From positions 1,178,001 to 1,242,000 of the forward strand of contig NZ_WBXN01000004.1 in NCBI RefSeq assembly GCF_008973465.1: 64,000 nt of DNA. The letters are read 5' to 3'. The notes beneath the pieces were generated by a model that made no database searches, was not told the DNA's origin, and saw only the letters and a list, made by a program, of their open reading frames with translations. A program made the translations under genes and the position numbers. This document shows positions 55,002 through 63,999 of this stretch, piece after piece. Origin of the DNA: Streptomyces sp. SS1-1. Its GTDB lineage: Bacteria > Actinomycetota > Actinomycetes > Streptomycetales > Streptomycetaceae. Position 1 is the first letter of the stretch, and every line of letters begins with the position of its first letter.

Positions 55002-55199
55002 TCAGCGCCCCAGCATCACACCCACGGACGACGCCTGTGTGGCCACCGTCTCCCACCCGTCGAAGACGAGGAGGAGCAGGGCCGCCAGGGGAAGGGCCAT
55101 GAGCGTCGCCACCAGCGGGTGGCGGCGGCCCTGGCGGCGGGGGCGCGGCAGGAGGCGCGCCTGGGTGCGGAGCAGTGCCCGCGGTGCCGTCTGGGCCAT
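55002..55199 (-). CDS. Small single-pass membrane protein, 65 residues
   Basis: Start ATG 55199 with AGGAGAGG just upstream, a near-perfect ribosome-binding site. Residues 1-28 are strongly basic (RALLRTQARLLPRPRRQGRR), then a membrane helix spans 29-46 (VATLMALPLAALLLLVF), then a short polar tail. The positive-inside rule places the N-terminus in the cytoplasm. I recall such small membrane genes at this locus in streptomycetes; function is unknown. Confidence 0.75.
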   Translation of the reverse strand: MAQTAPRALLRTQARLLPRPRRQGRRHPLVATLMALPLAALLLLVFDGWETVATQASSVGVMLGR

Positions 55200-55812
55200 G
55201 GTCCCTCTCCTGACCTGTGTCGGATGTCGTCTGCAGCGGCGGGCGTCTGACCTCGGGGGACGAGTGCTGCACCCGCCGCTTGACCTCAAATCTAGGGGCG
55301 CGTCCCGTTCCGCACGTCATGCCCTCGTACCGATTGGCGGGCCTCCCGGAGGATGAGCGCCCGTGGGCGGCGTACTCCCCTGGGTGGAGACCGGCGTGCG
55401 GGTCTCGGGGTCTTCCCGGAGGGGACGTCCGGTCCGCCCGTTTTCTCCCAGGTGTCCCCCGGGGTGCGGGCAGGCCCCACCGGGTGACTTCTCTCACTCG
55501 GCGCCGGCCGACGGGCCCGCGATCTTCGGGTCGCGTCCCTCCCCGTCCGCCGCCGACGGCGGGGTGGGGCCGGCGTCCCGCTCCCCTGTCCTCCTCGTCA
55601 CGTCATGAGTCGACGTGGACCCAACCTCCCTTTCCTCTTTACGGGTTGACCCGATCGGGGTGGTGAAGTCGCTTTGTGTGTCAGCTCTCTGACCGGCTTT
55701 CACCTTCGTGGTCCGTGCCCGACAATCCACCGGGCCGAGAGGGCGCGGCCTCTGCGCGCGGCGGCCCGTGGAAACGTAAGCTGTGGCACGTCACACGGAC
55801 CGGGCAGCGGGG
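55200..55812. other. 613-base stretch between the small membrane gene and the kinase gene
   Basis: No gene is supported; short frames here have neither ribosome-binding sites nor coherent codon bias. A TTGACC at 55646 and another at 55280 look like -35 elements but lack clear -10 partners. An ordinary divergent promoter region for the two neighbours is likely. Confidence 0.5.
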
Positions 55813-57219
55813 ATGAACATGGCGATGATGCGCCTGAGGCGCGAGGACCCGCGCGTCGTCGGATCGTTCAGGCTTCACAGACGGCTGGGCGCGGGCGGAA
55901 TGGGCGTCGTGTACCTGGGCTCCGACAAGAAGGGGCAGCGGGTCGCGCTCAAGGTGATCCGGCCCGACCTGGCAGAGGACCAGGAGTTCCGCTCCAGGTT
56001 CGCGCGGGAGGTCTCGGCGGCGCGGCGGATCCGGGGCGGGTGCACGGCCCGGCTGGTGGCCGCCGATCTGGAGGCGGAGCGCCCCTGGTTCGCCACGCAG
56101 TACGTGCCCGGCCCCTCCCTGCACGACAAGGTCGCCGACGAGGGCCCGCTGGGGGCCGCGGAGGTCGCCGCCGTGGGGGCCGCCCTGTCCGAGGGGCTGG
56201 TCGCCGTCCACGAGGCCGGGGTCGTGCACCGGGATCTGAAGCCGTCCAACATCCTGCTGTCGCCGAAGGGGCCGCGGATCATCGACTTCGGCATCGCCTG
56301 GGCCACGGGCGCCTCGACCCTCACCCATGTCGGCACGGCGGTCGGCTCGCCGGGCTTCCTCGCACCGGAGCAGGTGCGCGGCGCCGCCGTCACCCCGGCC
56401 ACGGACGTCTTCTCCCTGGGCGCCACGCTCGCGTACGCGTCGATGGGCGACTCGCCGTTCGGGCACGGCAGTTCCGAGGTGATGCTGTACCGCGTCGTGC
56501 ACGAGGAGGCGCAGCTGCACGGGGTGCCGGACGCCCTCGCGCCGCTGGTGCGCGCCTGCCTGGCGAAGGACCCCGAGGAGCGGCCCAGCACCCTGCAGCT
56601 GTCGCTGCGTCTGAAGGAGATCGCCGCCCGGGAGGCGCAGGGGCTCGGGGACGTACGCCCGCCGGCGCAGCGCGCCGCCGAGGCGGACCGGGTCACCGGA
56701 CGGCTCGCCGACACGTATCCGGAGCCGCAGCGGGTGCAGCGGCGCTCACCCGGCACTCCCCCGCCCCGGGGCGCGGCCGGACCGCGCGGCGGCGGAGCGG
56801 GCCGGGTGCCCGGGCCTCCCCGGGACGGTTCCTCGCCGCGGACCGGCGGGGGTTCCGCGCCGCGCACCGGTGGAGGTTCCGCGTCCCGTGCGGGGTCCCG
56901 GCCGACGCCCGCGCCGCGCGGCACCCCCCGCAAGGGCGGCCGGCCCGCGACGCGCGGCGGCACGGGCCGTACGGCTCCGCGGAACACGGGGACCGGGCGC
57001 CGGCCCGCCAATCCGCAACTGCTGCGGCAGCGGCTGTTCGTGTTCGTCGTGGTGACGCTGCTCGTGGCGCTCGGCATCGCGGCCGCCCAGGGCTGCCAGG
57101 GCCCGGACCGAGGCCTCGGCGGCACCGGCGGCGGGCGTCCCGCGCAGGAACAGCGGGTGGCGCCGGACCACAAGACGATGGACGGGCGGTACTCGTCCGA
57201 GTTCCAGATCCCGGAGTAG
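55813..57219 (+). CDS. Serine/threonine protein kinase, membrane-anchored (PknB-like catalytic domain)
   Basis: Protein of 468 residues from ATG 55813, with GCGGGG upstream; GTG 55783 would add 10. Kinase motifs are complete: LGAGGMGVVY (25-34), K47, HRDLKPSN (139-146), DFG (158-160) and SPGFLAPEQVRG with DVFSLG. A long Gly/Arg/Pro/Ser juxtamembrane linker (about 285-405) with tandem RTGGGSA units leads to one membrane helix (408-425). The extracytoplasmic tail has only about 43 residues, without PASTA repeats, ending in YSSEFQIPE. It phosphorylates unknown proteins. It converges on the methyltransferase gene with a 3-base gap. Confidence 0.93.
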   Translation: MNMAMMRLRREDPRVVGSFRLHRRLGAGGMGVVYLGSDKKGQRVALKVIRPDLAEDQEFRSRFAREVSAARRIRGGCTARLVAADLEAERPWFATQYVPGPSLHDKVADEGPLGAAEVAAVGAALSEGLVAVHEAGVVHRDLKPSNILLSPKGPRIIDFGIAWATGASTLTHVGTAVGSPGFLAPEQVRGAAVTPATDVFSLGATLAYASMGDSPFGHGSSEVMLYRVVHEEAQLHGVPDALAPLVRACLAKDPEERPSTLQLSLRLKEIAAREAQGLGDVRPPAQRAAEADRVTGRLADTYPEPQRVQRRSPGTPPPRGAAGPRGGGAGRVPGPPRDGSSPRTGGGSAPRTGGGSASRAGSRPTPAPRGTPRKGGRPATRGGTGRTAPRNTGTGRRPANPQLLRQRLFVFVVVTLLVALGIAAAQGCQGPDRGLGGTGGGRPAQEQRVAPDHKTMDGRYSSEFQIPE

Positions 57220-57222
57220 CCG

Positions 57223-58041
57223 TCAGGCCTCGGGGCGGCCCGTGGCCACGGCGTAGAAGGCGACGGCGGCCGCGGCGCCCACGTTGAGGGAGTCGACGCC
57301 GTGCGACATGGGGATGCGGACCCATTCGTCGGCGGCGGCCAGGGCCTGCCTGGACAGGCCGCCGCCCTCGGCGCCGAGCATCAGGGCCACCCGGTCCATC
57401 CGGTGCGGGGCGGCCTGGTCGAGGGTCTTCGCCTTCTCGTCCGGGGTGAGGGCGAGCAGGGAGAAGCCGGCCTCGCGGACGGTCTCCAGCGCCTTGGGCC
57501 AGGGTTCCAGACGGGCGTACGGCACGGAGAAGACGGCGCCCATCGAGACCTTGACGCTTCGGCGGTACAGCGGGTCGGCGCAGTCCGGGGAGAGCAGGAC
57601 GGCGTCCATGCCGAGGGCCGCGGCGGAGCGGAAGATCGCGCCGATGTTGGTGTGGTCGTTGACCGATTCCATGACCACGACCCGGCGGGCGGTGTGCAGC
57701 AGGTCGGTGGCGCTGGGCAGCGGCTTGCGCTGCATGGACGCCAGCGCGCCGCGGTGCACGTGGTAGCCGGTGACCTGTTCGGCGAGGTCGGGGCTGACCG
57801 CGTAGACGGGTGCCGGGAGTTCGTCGATGACGTCGCGCATCACGTCGATCCACTTGGCCGACAGCAGCATCGAGCGCATCTCGTAGCCGGCTTCCTTGGC
57901 CCGTCTGATGACCTTCTCGCCCTCGGCGATGAACAGGCCCTCGGCGGGTTCGCGGCGCCGGCGCAGGTCGACGTCGGTCAGGCCCGTGTAGTCGCGCAGA
58001 CGCGGGTCGTCGGGGTCGTCGACGGTGATGAGATCGGCCAC
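57223..58041 (-). CDS. TrmH/SpoU family RNA 2'-O-methyltransferase
   Basis: Protein of 272 residues from GTG 58041. The SPOUT motifs are clear: motif 1 SVNDHTNIGAIFRSAAALG, motif 2 VALMLGAEGGGLS and motif 3 IPMSHGVDSLNVGAAAAVAFY. An N-terminal L30e-like substrate-binding domain (about 15-110, EGLFIAEGEKVIRRAKEAG) precedes them. It methylates a ribose in rRNA or tRNA with SAM; the exact site is not readable. In resistance-bearing actinomycetes this fold can protect ribosomes, but the context here is housekeeping. Confidence 0.93.
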   Translation of the reverse strand: MADLITVDDPDDPRLRDYTGLTDVDLRRRREPAEGLFIAEGEKVIRRAKEAGYEMRSMLLSAKWIDVMRDVIDELPAPVYAVSPDLAEQVTGYHVHRGALASMQRKPLPSATDLLHTARRVVVMESVNDHTNIGAIFRSAAALGMDAVLLSPDCADPLYRRSVKVSMGAVFSVPYARLEPWPKALETVREAGFSLLALTPDEKAKTLDQAAPHRMDRVALMLGAEGGGLSRQALAAADEWVRIPMSHGVDSLNVGAAAAVAFYAVATGRPEA

Positions 58042-58104
58042 GGAGTGATACTGCCTTGTCCTGGGTGGGGTGCCTACGGTGCGGGGCGGGACTGATATCC
58101 GCGG

Positions 58105-59358
58105 TTACGCGTGGGGGGTCTTCGCGGGATCCGAGGGTGCGGGGCCCGCCTTCACGACCTCGCCGATGACGATGACGGCGGGCGGCTTCACCTCGTGCTC
58201 GATCACCGCGGCGCCGGCCGTGGCGAGCGTCGCGTCGACCCGGCGCTGCCCGGCCGTGGTGCCCTCCTGGACCAGGGCCACCGGGGTGTCCGGGGACTTG
58301 CCGTGCGCGATGAGCGTCTCGGCGACCTTGGCGAGGGTGCCGACGCCCATGAGGATCACCAGCGTGCCGGTGAGCTTCGCGAGCGACGGCCAGTCCACCA
58401 GGGACCGCTCGTCGTCGGGGGCTACATGGCCGCTGACCACGGTGAACTCGTGGGCGACGCCCCGGTGCGTCACCGGGATGCCGGCGGCGCCCGGCACGGA
58501 GATCGAGCTGGAGATGCCGGGCACGACCGTGCACGGGATGCCGGCCTCCGCGAGCGCGATGACCTCCTCCATGCCACGGCCGTAGACGAACGGGTCGCCG
58601 CCCTTGAGCCGCACCACCGACCTGCCCTGCCGGGCGTGCTCGATCAGCGCCTCGTTGATGGCCTCCTGGGCCATGAACCTGCCGTACGGCAGCTTCGCCG
58701 CGTCGATCACCTCGACGCTCGGCGGCAGTTCGGCGAGGAGGCCGCGCGGGCCGAGGTGGTCGGCGATGACCACGTCCGCCTCGGCCAGCAGCCGGCGGCC
58801 GCGCACGGTGATCAGGTCCGGGTCGCCGGGGCCGCCGCCGACGAGGGCGACACCGGGCTTGCGGGTGCGGTGGTGCGGGGCGACCAGGGTGCCGTCGCGC
58901 AGGCCCTCGACGACCGCGTCCCGGACGGCGGCGGTGTGCCGGGGGTCGCGGCCGCGTGCGTCGGTGGTGAGGACGGCGACGGTGACACCCTCGCTGTGGC
59001 CGGTGGCCGGCGTCCAGGCCGTCGCCGCGTCGGCGTCGTCGGAGCGGACGCACCACACGCGGTGCCGTTCGGCCTCGGCGGAGGCGGCCGTGTTGGCCTC
59101 CGGGTCGCTGGTGGCGATCAGGGCGTACCAGGCGTCCGCGAGGTCGCCCTCCTCGTAGCGGCGCCGGTGCCAGGCGATCTCCCCCGCGTCCGCCATCGCC
59201 TCGACCGACGGGGTCGCCTCCGGGGACACCAGCCGGATGTCGGCGCCCGCCGCGACGAGCGCCGGGAGGCGGCGCTGGGCGACCTGGCCACCGCCGAGGA
59301 CGACGACCCGGCGACCGGTGAGGCGCAGGCCTACGGGATAGGCGGGGTGTTCGGCCAT
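58105..59358 (-). CDS. cobA: Uroporphyrinogen-III C-methyltransferase fused to a precorrin-2 dehydrogenase-like domain
   Basis: Protein of 417 residues from ATG 59358. Residues 1-155 form a Met8/CysG-like Rossmann domain (VVVLGGGQVAQRRLPALVAAG). Residues about 165-405 are the SUMT methyltransferase with VALVGGGPGDPDLIT, the VVRLKGGDPFVYGRGMEE signature and PGISSSISVPGAAGIPVTHRG. It makes precorrin-2 from uroporphyrinogen III, the branch point to cobalamin and sirohaem. The first domain could oxidise precorrin-2 to sirohydrochlorin; CysG-type chelatase features were not confirmed. It lies downstream of the CobT fusion, 160 bases away. Confidence 0.93.
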   Translation of the reverse strand: MAEHPAYPVGLRLTGRRVVVLGGGQVAQRRLPALVAAGADIRLVSPEATPSVEAMADAGEIAWHRRRYEEGDLADAWYALIATSDPEANTAASAEAERHRVWCVRSDDADAATAWTPATGHSEGVTVAVLTTDARGRDPRHTAAVRDAVVEGLRDGTLVAPHHRTRKPGVALVGGGPGDPDLITVRGRRLLAEADVVIADHLGPRGLLAELPPSVEVIDAAKLPYGRFMAQEAINEALIEHARQGRSVVRLKGGDPFVYGRGMEEVIALAEAGIPCTVVPGISSSISVPGAAGIPVTHRGVAHEFTVVSGHVAPDDERSLVDWPSLAKLTGTLVILMGVGTLAKVAETLIAHGKSPDTPVALVQEGTTAGQRRVDATLATAGAAVIEHEVKPPAVIVIGEVVKAGPAPSDPAKTPHA

Positions 59359-59475
59359 GAGGGTGCGGCTCCCTTGGGGCTGGGGGCGGGACGGTGCCCT
59401 GACGTGCGGATTTTATGCTGCGGACGCCGGCGGCGGTACGGGTGTCCGAGGGCTGGGCGCCCTCGCGCGCACATG

Positions 59476-59510
59476 CCGGGGACCCGGAGCGCACGGCTCC
59501 GGGTCCCCGG
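59476..59510 (-). terminator. Terminator of the CobT fusion gene
   Basis: A 14- to 15-base perfect stem (59476-59489 with 59497-59510) with a short loop, 9 bases after the stop codon. It separates this gene from cobA. Confidence 0.8.
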
Positions 59511-59518
59511 GCACACGA

Positions 59519-62500
59519 CTACTTCTCGGTGACTCCCGCCGAGTCGAACGTCGCGACCTCGTGCATCGCCCGGGCCGTGCTCTGGACCAGCGGGAGGGCC
59601 AGAAGCGCGCCCGTGCCCTCGCCGAGCCGCAGGTCGAGGTCGACCAGGGGGCGCAGACCCAGCTTGTTCAGGGCGGCCACATGCCCGGGTTCGGCGCTGC
59701 GGTGACCCGCGATGCAGGCGGCCAGGACCTCGGGGGCGATCGCGCGGGCCACCAGGGCGGCGGCGCCGGCGCTCACGCCGTCGAGGATCACCGGCGTGCG
59801 CAGGGAGGCGCCGCCGAGCAGCAGACCGACCAGCGCGGCGTGCTCCAGACCGCCGATCGCGGCGAGGACTCCGATCGGGTCGGCCGGGTCGGGCTGGTGG
59901 AATTCCAGGGCGCGCCGGACGACCTCGGTCTTGCGGGCCAGCGTCTCGTCGTTGATGCCGGTGCCGCGGCCGGTGACCTCGGCCGGGTCGGTGCCGGTGT
60001 AGAGGGAGATCAGCGCGGCGGACGCGGTGGTGTTGGCGATGCCCATCTCACCGGTCAGCAGCGCCTTGTTGCCGGCCGCCACCAGGTCGCGGGCGGTCTC
60101 GATGCCGACCTCGATGGCCTGCTTGGCCTCCTCGCGGGTCATCGCGGGGCCGGTCGTCATGTCGGCGGTGCCGGCGCGGACCTTGCGGGGCAGCAGGCCC
60201 GGGGTGGCCGGGAGGTCGGCGGCCACGCCCACGTCGACGACGCAGACCTCGGCGCCGACCTGGGCGGCGAAGGCGTTGCAGACGGCGCCGCCGCCGAGGA
60301 AGTTGGCCACCATCTGGGTCGTGACCTCCTGCGGCCACGGGGTGACGCCCTGGGCGTGCACACCATGGTCACCGGCGAAGATCGCGACGGCCGCGGGCTC
60401 CGGGATCGGGGGCGGGCACTGCCGCGACAGACCCGACAGCTGGGCGGAGATGATCTCCAGCATGCCGAGCGCGCCGGCCGGCTTGGTCATGCGCTTCTGC
60501 CGCTCCCACGCCTCGCCGAGCGCCTTGGCGTCCAGCGGGCGGATCTGGGAGACGGTCTCGGCGAGCAGGTCGTGCGGCTCCTCGCCGGGCAGGGCGCGGC
60601 GGCCGTACGTCTCCTCGTGGACGACCCAGGACAGCGGGCGGCGCTTGGACCAGCCCGCCTGGAGCAGCTCGGGCTCGTCCGGGAACTCGTCGACGTACCC
60701 GACGCACAGGTAGGCGATGACCTCCAGGTGCTCGGGCAGGCCGAGGGCGCGGACCATCTCGCGCTCGTCGAAGAAGCTGACCCAGCCGACGCCGAGGCCC
60801 TCGGCGCGGGCGGCGAGCCAGAGGTTCTCGACGGCGAGGGCGGCGGAGTACGGCGCCATCTGCGGCTGGGTGTGCCGGCCGAGGGTGTGGCGGCCGCCGC
60901 GGGTGGGGTCGGCGGTGACGACGATGTTCACCGGGGTGTCGAGGATGGCCTCGATCTTCAGTTCCTTGAACTGCTTCGCACGGCCCTTGGGCAGCGACTT
61001 GGCGTACGCCTCGCGCTGGCGCATGGCCAGTTCGTGCATGGTGCGCCGGGTCTCCGACGAGCGGATGACGACGAAGTCCCAGGGCTGGGAGTGGCCGACG
61101 GAGGGCGCCGTGTGGGCGGCCTCCAGGACCCGGAGGAGCACCTCGTGCGGGATGGGGTCGCTGCGGAAGCCGTTGCGGATGTCGCGGCGCTCGCGCATCA
61201 CCTTGAGGACGGCCTCGCGCTCGGCGTCGTCGTACGCGGGTGCGGCGGGGCCGCCGGGCCGCTGCGGCTCCTCCTGGGCCGGGGCGTCCTGCGCCTCGTC
61301 CGCCGGCGCCTCCTCGTCGGCGGCCCGGGTGTCCAGGTCGTCGGCGTGCTGGACGAGCCCGGGGTCGGCCTCGCGGGGGGCGGGCACCTCGGCGGCGGGC
61401 GCCGGGGGCTCCTCGGTGGGGAGGACGAGCGGCTGGGGCGGGGTGGGCGCGAGGTGCGGGGTGGTCGGCACGGTGCCCTCGACCGGGACGAACTGGCCGA
61501 GGGGCTGGCCCGCCGCGGGCTCCTGGGGGACGGCACCGGGCATCACGGCCACGGCGTCGTCGGGCCCGGCGGCCGGACTGAGCTGCGGGCCCGCCGGTTC
61601 GGCGACGTACTGCTCGGCCGCGTACTGCTCGGCGGCGTACTGCTCGAGCGTCACCGGCTCGGGGGCGGCGGCCGCCGCGAGCGGGTCGACTGCTTCGGCG
61701 GGGACGGCCTCGGGGGTCTCGGGCAGCGGCTGCCCGGCCGGGGCCGCCACGGCGTCGGGCTGCTGGGCCGGCTGCTCGGCCGGGGCGGGCTCGCTCGGTG
61801 GCACGGGGGCCTCCTCGGCGGCGGGGGCCTGGACGGCCGGTTCGGGGACCGCGACGGCTTCCGGCTCGGGCTGCTCCGGTACGGCGGTGGCGGCGGCCTG
61901 CGGCTCGGCCGGTTCGGGTGCGTCCGGAACGTCCGGTACGTCGGCGGGGGTGGCCTCGGGAGCCGGGGCCTGGGGCGGGAGCACCTGGGCGGGCTCGGGG
62001 GCGTGCGCCTCGGCGTGCGACTCGGCCACGGGCTCCGGGACGTGCGCGGGGACGGGCTCGAGGGTGTGGGCCGGTTCGGGCTGGGGCTGTGCCTCGGGGG
62101 CCTCGGCGCCGGGGACTTCGACGGTCCCCGGGGCGGCCTCGGGGGCCTCGGCGACCGGGGCCTGGGCTTCCTGCACGGGGGCGTCCTGCACCGGGGCGTG
62201 CTGCTCGGCCGGCACCGCGTCGGCGACGGCCGGGGCCTGCTCGGGCCCCACGGCCTCCGGCAGGACGGCCTCGGGCGTGACGGCCTCGGGGGCCGGCGCC
62301 TCGGCGACGGGCGCGACCTCGGGGGCCGGCATCCCGGCGCTCCGCGGGACCTCGGGAGCCTCGGCAACCTCGGGAGCGGCCGGGGGCTGCGCGGGCTCAC
62401 CGGGCCGCGCGTCCTGCGGGGCGGCGGCGACGGCCTGGGGCTCGACGGTGTCCTGGGGCTCGGCGGTGTCCTGCGGGACCCCGCCGGTGGGAGCGGCAGC

Positions 62501-63283
62501 GGCCTCGTGCGCGACCGGCGCCGGGGCACCCGCCTGGCCGGGGAGGGCGGCCGCGGCGTGCTCGGGCGACGGCTCGGGGGCGCCGTACGTCTCGTCCTGT
62601 GCGACGGGCGCCTGGGCCTCGGCGGCCTGCGCGACCGCACCGGCCTCCTGCGTCTGCGCGACGCCCGAGACGGCACCGGCCTCCGTGTCGACGCGCGCGA
62701 CGACCGCCTGCGCGGCGCCGACGGGCTCGGCGACCGGGACAACCGTTTCGGCAGCCTGGGCCTCGGTGCCGACCGGCGCGGGGGCGGGCGCCCCCCAGGC
62801 GGCGGCCTGCGCCGGGGCCTGCGCCTCGGCGTGCTCGGGGACGGCCGGGCCCGGCTGCCGGGCCGGCATGCCGACGGCACCCCGGTCGGCCAGCGAACGG
62901 ACCGGGCTCGCGGAGGCGTCCGGGATCGGCGGGCCCAGGTGCAGGGGGCGCCGGGGGGTGATCGGCGGGATCGGCGTCGTGGGGGCCGTGGGCACCGAGG
63001 GCCCGGGCAGCCGTACGCCGGTGAGGTCGACGGAGCCGCTGTCGCGGCCGTAGAGCTCGTGCGCGTCGGGCTCGTGCACGGCCTCGACGACCGGCTCCGG
63101 CGCGGGCGGGGCGACCTCGTTGCCCCAGGCGCCCTGGGAACCGGGCAGGAGCAGGTCTTCTTCCTCGGCGGGAGTCTCGGAGAGGTAGCTGTACGCATCC
63201 GGCGCCGCGGGGACGCCCGGCTGCTCCACCATGCCTGCGCTCTCCGGCAGTCCCTCGCCCGGGACCTGGCCGGTGTCGGTCAT
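59519..63283 (-). CDS. cobT: Fused nitroreductase (BluB-like) and nicotinate-nucleotide-dimethylbenzimidazole phosphoribosyltransferase
   Basis: Protein of 1254 residues from ATG 63283, with GAGGGG upstream. Residues 1-130 are polar; about 130-680 are Ala/Pro/Glu-rich low complexity. A flavin nitroreductase domain lies at about 684-905 (MRERRDIRNGFRSDPIP, SVGHSQPWDFVVI, GLGVGWVSFFDEREMVRALG), matching BluB, which makes dimethylbenzimidazole from FMN. CobT occupies about 912-1254 (TKPAGALGMLEII, FAGDHGVHAQGVTPWPQEVT, LTGEMGIANTTASAAL, GGLEHAALVG), activating DMB to alpha-ribazole phosphate. The two activities are consecutive, so the fusion suggests channelling of the lower-ligand base. CobT alone has about 350 residues, and the disordered region is exceptional. 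Confidence 0.92.
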   Translation of the reverse strand: MTDTGQVPGEGLPESAGMVEQPGVPAAPDAYSYLSETPAEEEDLLLPGSQGAWGNEVAPPAPEPVVEAVHEPDAHELYGRDSGSVDLTGVRLPGPSVPTAPTTPIPPITPRRPLHLGPPIPDASASPVRSLADRGAVGMPARQPGPAVPEHAEAQAPAQAAAWGAPAPAPVGTEAQAAETVVPVAEPVGAAQAVVARVDTEAGAVSGVAQTQEAGAVAQAAEAQAPVAQDETYGAPEPSPEHAAAALPGQAGAPAPVAHEAAAAPTGGVPQDTAEPQDTVEPQAVAAAPQDARPGEPAQPPAAPEVAEAPEVPRSAGMPAPEVAPVAEAPAPEAVTPEAVLPEAVGPEQAPAVADAVPAEQHAPVQDAPVQEAQAPVAEAPEAAPGTVEVPGAEAPEAQPQPEPAHTLEPVPAHVPEPVAESHAEAHAPEPAQVLPPQAPAPEATPADVPDVPDAPEPAEPQAAATAVPEQPEPEAVAVPEPAVQAPAAEEAPVPPSEPAPAEQPAQQPDAVAAPAGQPLPETPEAVPAEAVDPLAAAAAPEPVTLEQYAAEQYAAEQYVAEPAGPQLSPAAGPDDAVAVMPGAVPQEPAAGQPLGQFVPVEGTVPTTPHLAPTPPQPLVLPTEEPPAPAAEVPAPREADPGLVQHADDLDTRAADEEAPADEAQDAPAQEEPQRPGGPAAPAYDDAEREAVLKVMRERRDIRNGFRSDPIPHEVLLRVLEAAHTAPSVGHSQPWDFVVIRSSETRRTMHELAMRQREAYAKSLPKGRAKQFKELKIEAILDTPVNIVVTADPTRGGRHTLGRHTQPQMAPYSAALAVENLWLAARAEGLGVGWVSFFDEREMVRALGLPEHLEVIAYLCVGYVDEFPDEPELLQAGWSKRRPLSWVVHEETYGRRALPGEEPHDLLAETVSQIRPLDAKALGEAWERQKRMTKPAGALGMLEIISAQLSGLSRQCPPPIPEPAAVAIFAGDHGVHAQGVTPWPQEVTTQMVANFLGGGAVCNAFAAQVGAEVCVVDVGVAADLPATPGLLPRKVRAGTADMTTGPAMTREEAKQAIEVGIETARDLVAAGNKALLTGEMGIANTTASAALISLYTGTDPAEVTGRGTGINDETLARKTEVVRRALEFHQPDPADPIGVLAAIGGLEHAALVGLLLGGASLRTPVILDGVSAGAAALVARAIAPEVLAACIAGHRSAEPGHVAALNKLGLRPLVDLDLRLGEGTGALLALPLVQSTARAMHEVATFDSAGVTEK
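61244..62896 (-). repeat. Ala/Pro/Glu-rich low-complexity coding region of cobT
   Basis: About 550 codons dominated by GCC/GAG/CCG, giving degenerate units such as APE, PEA, VAEAPE and EPQPEP. A clear micro-repeat of three 15-base units at 61601-61645 encodes EQYAA EQYAA EQYVA. No fixed period covers the whole stretch. Confidence 0.75.
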
Positions 63284-63651
63284 GCGTACCCCTCGCCCAT
63301 CGGTTAGTGCTTCCACGTCCTGCTCACCGGGGACGGCGCACCGACCGCCCCCGCTATGAAGAACGAGCGTCCGAGCCCAGCGGCACGAACGACCCGCCCA
63401 AAAAAGGCGACAAAGCCATTGAGTGGCATTGTCCTGGCCGTTCGGCCGTCGCGACAGGCTGATCCGCGACGGGCCGCTGTGGACTGCGCCACGTTGCGCG
63501 TCCTCCGGTTTCGCCGTACCACACCCGCCCCGAACCGGGAGCGTTTTTCCGGACATTGGCCGACGAACTGCCGGGCGCCCGCATGCGGTACGACAGTCGG
63601 CCAGCCTACCGCGAGCGGTACGACAACAGGATCACGGGGATGGTCGGACGG
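63284..63651. other. 368-base stretch upstream of the CobT fusion gene
   Basis: No gene is supported. I looked for a cobalamin riboswitch (B12 box and GCCACTG element) on the minus strand and found none. The part at about 63380-63430 is AT-richer with an A tract (AAAAAA near 63401) and probably contains the promoter. Confidence 0.5.
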
Positions 63652-63999
63652 TCACACCGAGCGATCGGGCAGTACCCCGCTGAGCAGGAACGCGACGCTC
63701 CGTTCGCGCTCCGTCCAAGCCCGCGTGTCGAGTTCGACGGACTGCAGCAGGGCGCACTCGACGTCGTAACCGTGCTCCGTGAGGCCGCGGCCGATGAGTT
63801 CGGCGGCGTCGCGGGTCGCGGCGTGGGTGACGATGCGCTGCGGGCGCCGGTCGGCCACGGCGGAGACGACGGCCGCTCCCCCGCCGCCGACGCGGACGAC
63901 GTCCGGCTCGGGGAGGTCCTCCAGGACGTGCGGGGCGGTGCCGTGGACGATCTGGGTCTGGACGCCGAAGGCGCGCGCGTTGGCCTCGGTGCGCTCGCA
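63652..63999 (-). CDS. cobL: Precorrin-6Y C5,15-methyltransferase, C-terminal (CbiT) part, running off the right edge
   Basis: The last 115 residues are visible, with the frame open to the window end. The segment has NARAFGVQTQIVHGTAP, LPEPDVVRVGGGGAAVV, a typical methyltransferase/CbiT glycine region, HAATRDAAELIGRGLTEHG, and a C-terminal strand ending FLLSGVLPDRSV. This matches the decarboxylating CbiT half of CobL, which methylates C15 and removes the acetate side chain in cobalamin synthesis. A GTG at 63858 is internal. It fits the adjacent cobA and cobT genes. Confidence 0.82.
   Translation of the reverse strand, partial: CERTEANARAFGVQTQIVHGTAPHVLEDLPEPDVVRVGGGGAAVVSAVADRRPQRIVTHAATRDAAELIGRGLTEHGYDVECALLQSVELDTRAWTERERSVAFLLSGVLPDRSV

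Noticed and set aside
59357..63307. A 1316-codon plus-strand frame opposite the CobT fusion, full of Gly/Arg/Leu/Asp
   Set aside because: It is the antisense shadow of a gene with very high GC in third positions: no domain, no ribosome-binding site and unnatural composition.
63284..63651. Possible cobalamin riboswitch upstream of cobT
   Set aside because: No B12 box or GCCACTG-like core could be found on the minus strand; the hairpins present do not match the fold.
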